A stretch of 64,000 nt of DNA from Liolophura sinensis (taxonomy: Eukaryota > Mollusca > Polyplacophora > Chitonida > Chitonidae). Both the position numbers and the translations under genes were made by a program. The notes beneath the pieces are model-generated. The model searched no databases. It was given only the letters and a program-made list of their open reading frames with translations, and was not told the origin of the DNA. Below, in pieces: positions 61,501-64,000 of this stretch (the first letter of the stretch is position 1; the number at the start of each line of letters is the position of its first letter). The stretch covers positions 37,745,385 to 37,809,384 of the forward strand of contig NC_088295.1 of the NCBI RefSeq assembly GCF_032854445.1. The letters run 5' to 3'.

Positions 61501-64000
61501 GTTGCTTAAGACTGTAATTGGCATTTATCTCTTCAGCTTGACAGCTGTCAAACTCAAAATTGTTATTGTGGGATAGATTAAACAAGCCAGATTACCACTG
61601 CCTGGATATGTTTGTACTACAAGACTGTCATTGTTCAGAAAAGACGAGTTAGTTGATTGAAGGCAGTTAACATTGTATTGAAGTGGAAAGAAAATGGAAC
61701 TACATGTTTTATTTTTATTGAGATGTTGATTATGCGAGGTTTCAGTTTGCCAACTTCATGAACAATATGTGGAAAAAGGCAGCTTGCTGTTTTCACAAGT
61801 TGGCGGTATTTCCAATTTGTTTGGGGAGGGGGGTGGTGAGGTTGCGGAGGGTTCATCAGGGAAATGATGGAAATGGACTAAGAAGGATGGTCTTGTGTAG
61901 TTACGTTTCAAGTATATAGATTTTGGTGAAGTAGTACATCGGTAGATTCACTGCAGGCATCTGAGGCTTCTCTATGTGTACAACACAGATAGGAGGAAAC
62001 ATTGTTATACTTTTACAGATAATTTCGAGATTATTCCATGCCCAAGTGTGACATGCGACTGCAGTAGCAATGCAGGACACTGTAAAGTTACATACATGGC
62101 CTAAAAATTTACAAAATATGGACCAGATCTTGTCAGAAACGCCCTTTGATTACAGGGGACCCAATCGTAGTCGTATGAGATTTGCTAATTCAGCAATAAC
62201 TTCTAAAAGAATAGGCCGAAGGATGAGCCATATAATATCCCCTAAAAAGGCAAACATCGAGATTTTCATTCCTTAAATGCAGAAGTTGTTCAGCTACTTG
62301 TTTGTTTGAAACAGCAAGCTGTAGCATGAACTGTAGGGAGCCGCAAACCTTTGCCCTACAACGGCCATGCAACTACAGTTTGGCCCTCCAGCTCAGTTCA
62401 TACTTCACCTACAGGCCATTTTGCAAGCATGATACACCACAGCATGTCATACCTTGAAGCCCGTAAAGGGAACCAAGACAGATTTTAAACTGACATTTCT
62501 ATGTGTTACCAATCACTGTTTCCATTTAGTATGATTCAAACTTTATTTATTTTTGCCCGTGATACATTTTAAAATATAAAATATTACCTCAATTGTTAGT
62601 TTCACCAGTTTTGAGTGACAGACTGTTGTCATCAGTGCAATTCACAATTGGCTTGCCGGATTACATGGATCCTAGTGCCACAGCTGGTATCGCTCAACTT
62701 GGCTATAAAAATTTACAATCTGATAACTGCGAAAGCATGCCATATTCTTCACAGGCACTACCATAATTGGGTGGATGTCCAATTTGTGGACGGGCATTTG
62801 TGTCATCTACATGTACATGGCCAATATGTGAGCAAAAATCGGTCATCGTATCGCACAGTTACTATGCTGTATATACATTTTCCCCGCATCAAGTAGGCCT
62901 ACAACTCCGGTAGCCAATTTTCAAAATATTTTTGTTGTGAAACTGATTTACTTATATTACTTTCAGGGAGGTGTAGTGGTAGGTACATGTACGTAGGGTT
63001 AATTATAAGTAAAGTCACACGATAGCTTCTGGAAAACCACACAGCGAGTAGGCCTAATGTATGGATTCGGCTATGCTTTGCAGGGCTTTTCAAAACATAA
63101 TCCTGGCAGGTAATCACAGCATGACATCACCTGGCCAGGCCTCTGCGGTCGATAAGATAGGCAGAAGGTCCAACTTTAATATTTTTGGTTTAAATGGAAC
63201 AGGTTAACGTAATAGTTTTTTAAGTGCAGTTTACGGACAAACTTAGCACAAATATTGTGTTTAATGAACATTTATTGTGAAGATAAAGTCGTTTTGGTTC
63301 TACTTGAAAAAGGAAAAAATTATTCAAATTATACATTTTAAAATTACACTAGTTGTCACTAGGTTTATTTAGGGAAAGTAAAAGCTCCGGGTTACTGGGA
63401 TTGTATGGAAACGGGGAAACATTCATTTTGGCTCAATAATCCCATAAGGGAACTGAAAGCTGCTTAAATTTGTGACTTTTATCATAGTATCTTCAATATG
63501 TATGTTGTTTTTTTTTTGTCAGATTCTATACCTGCAGAAATCCCACAGGTCCTAATTAACAGAGAGCCGCTCCGTCACCTGAACTTTGATGTGGAATTGT
63601 TGGGAGACTGTGACGTGATCCTGGGAGAGTTGTGCCACCGGCTTGGTGGGGAATGGAGTGATCTTTTCACTGATTACACTCGCCTAGAGGAAGTGACTAA
63701 AGGGGAACTGTCTACACCAACTGTCAGTGATTCGGACAATGGAAAAGTTTCACTGGCATCATCATCTGACCCAAGCCAACAAGCTAGTTCTACCTCGGTC
63801 CAATCTTGTTCTACCACTGAGACCAACTCTGCTTTGAATAACGCTGAAATAAGCTGCATTTCAGAAATTAAATCTGAAGGCGATGTAGCGCCCTGTGACA
63901 CCAAAGCTTTGTGCTCCTCAGATGCCAAAGCCAAAGATAATGTCAGTACCATTCCCTGTCAAAGTGGAGCTTCTAATTTGCCAGATTCAAACGGGGGAAG
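52551..64000 (+). CDS. SIRT1: NAD-dependent protein deacetylase sirtuin-1, 3' end beyond the window
   Basis: SIRT1 removes acetyl groups from lysines of histones and transcription factors, using NAD+, mainly in the nucleus. Coding exons: 52551-52572, 53308-53370, 53834-53917, 55838-56082, 59510-59662, 59995-60142, 60593-60672, 60857-61043, 63523 to beyond 64000. All join in frame, giving at least 486 residues. Exons 2-3 are acidic ([20 protein letters not shown]). The Rossmann/NAD core starts at [16 protein letters not shown] (G136 onward), with TQNIDTLE, the catalytic His238 in QCHGSFAT, zinc cysteines 246, 249, 270 and 273, and [15 protein letters not shown]. The last exon carries LINREPL and LCHRLGGEW, then a Ser/Thr-rich tail still open at 64000. 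The N-terminus is much shorter than in human, where the core starts near residue 261. I chose the ATG at 52551 for its A at -3 and G at +4. In-frame ATGs at 52404 and 52539 could extend it. Confidence 0.95.
53052..53187 (+). repeat. SINE family A, 5'-truncated, in a SIRT1 intron
   Basis: CTGCAACCTGCGGATGGTCA, CATGATGCTGGCC, TAAGTGAAATATTCTTGA and AATCAAATAAATAAATAAT identify family A. AAAAGACAGAG before it and AGAAGACAGAAG after it may be an imperfect target-site duplication. Confidence 0.75.
53918..55837 (+). other. SIRT1 intron 3
   Basis: No exon or transposon is recognisable. A 23-bp unit (TATGCTACCAAAAGCACTGG...) is duplicated in tandem at 55348-55394, and a 25-bp sequence at 55726-55750 recurs after the next exon. 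The open frame at 54300-54563 has no recognisable domain. Confidence 0.5.
55726..56138 (+). repeat. 25-bp identical direct repeats flanking SIRT1 coding exon 4
   Basis: The sequence beginning TATATTACAATTAGAACTGT is identical over 25 bases at 55726-55750 and 56114-56138, with weaker similarity just upstream of each (CTCCATTGG, CTCTATTGG). The two copies bracket exon 4 (55838-56082). Confidence 0.8.
56083..59509 (+). other. SIRT1 intron 4
   Basis: This 3.4-kb intron separates GAG from [12 protein letters not shown]. It holds a T-rich tract near 58899, an AT microsatellite near 58300 and one SINE fragment. I see no further exon. The open frames at 57101-57433 and 57302-57550 match nothing I recognise. 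Confidence 0.5.
59297..59401 (-). repeat. SINE family A fragment (minus) in a SIRT1 intron
   Basis: AGAATATTTCATTTATATGA, CAGCCAGCATTGTGGTGG and CCATGACCATCTGCGG are the reverse complement of the family A 3' half, following a T-rich start at about 59279. Confidence 0.65.
61044..63522 (+). other. SIRT1 intron 8
   Basis: Apart from the inverted-repeat element at 61268-61504, I recognise nothing in these 2.5 kb. Frames at 62070-62276 and 62615-62896 lack conserved motifs. Confidence 0.5.
61268..61504. mobile_element. Small inverted-repeat element (MITE-like) in SIRT1 intron 8
   Basis: CAACTGGGAGCAACT at 61268-61282 is matched in inverted orientation by AGTTGGTCCCAGTTG at 61490-61504 (14 of 15). 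A second inverted pair, around CTTGCGAT, lies inside. No target-site duplication was identified. Confidence 0.45.

Overview
The window is animal nuclear DNA. It has intron-rich genes with GT-AG junctions, many tRNA-derived SINEs with (AAAT)n or (ATTC)n tails, minisatellites and small inverted-repeat elements. Gene content and repeat style suggest a lophotrochozoan, most likely a mollusc. That is an inference; I cannot name the species.

Layout. (1) 1-1.8 kb: repeat-rich DNA with a mariner transposase relic. (2) 1.9-21.3 kb, plus strand: a complete SEC31, the COPII outer-coat subunit, with 26 coding exons that join in frame to about 1214 codons. (3) 21.3-27.7 kb: intergenic DNA with a full-length SINE flanked by a 12-bp target-site duplication. 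(4) 28.1-29.3 kb, minus strand: an intronless-CDS rhodopsin-class GPCR of 399 residues. (5) 29.3-47.5 kb: gene-poor DNA with several SINE families, an 18-copy 54-bp minisatellite and a tandem repeat of about 76 bp. (6) 47.5-51.9 kb, minus strand: DNAJC12, a J-domain co-chaperone, recognisable from first to last codon but carrying about four single-base excesses that break its frame. (7) 52.5-64.0 kb, plus strand: SIRT1, an NAD-dependent deacetylase, cut by the window end.

DNAJC12 and SIRT1 lie head to head with about 0.6 kb between their start codons. The same two genes are neighbours in this divergent orientation in human, so this looks like an old linkage. The damage confined to DNAJC12, beside intact SIRT1, SEC31 and GPCR frames, is the most testable anomaly here.

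The other striking feature is the intron after SEC31 coding exon 8. It is filled with a 30-bp minisatellite whose monomer equals the last 24 bases of the preceding exon plus the first 6 bases of the intron, so copies of a 5' splice site have been multiplied. I see no operon, CRISPR, phage or bacterial feature.
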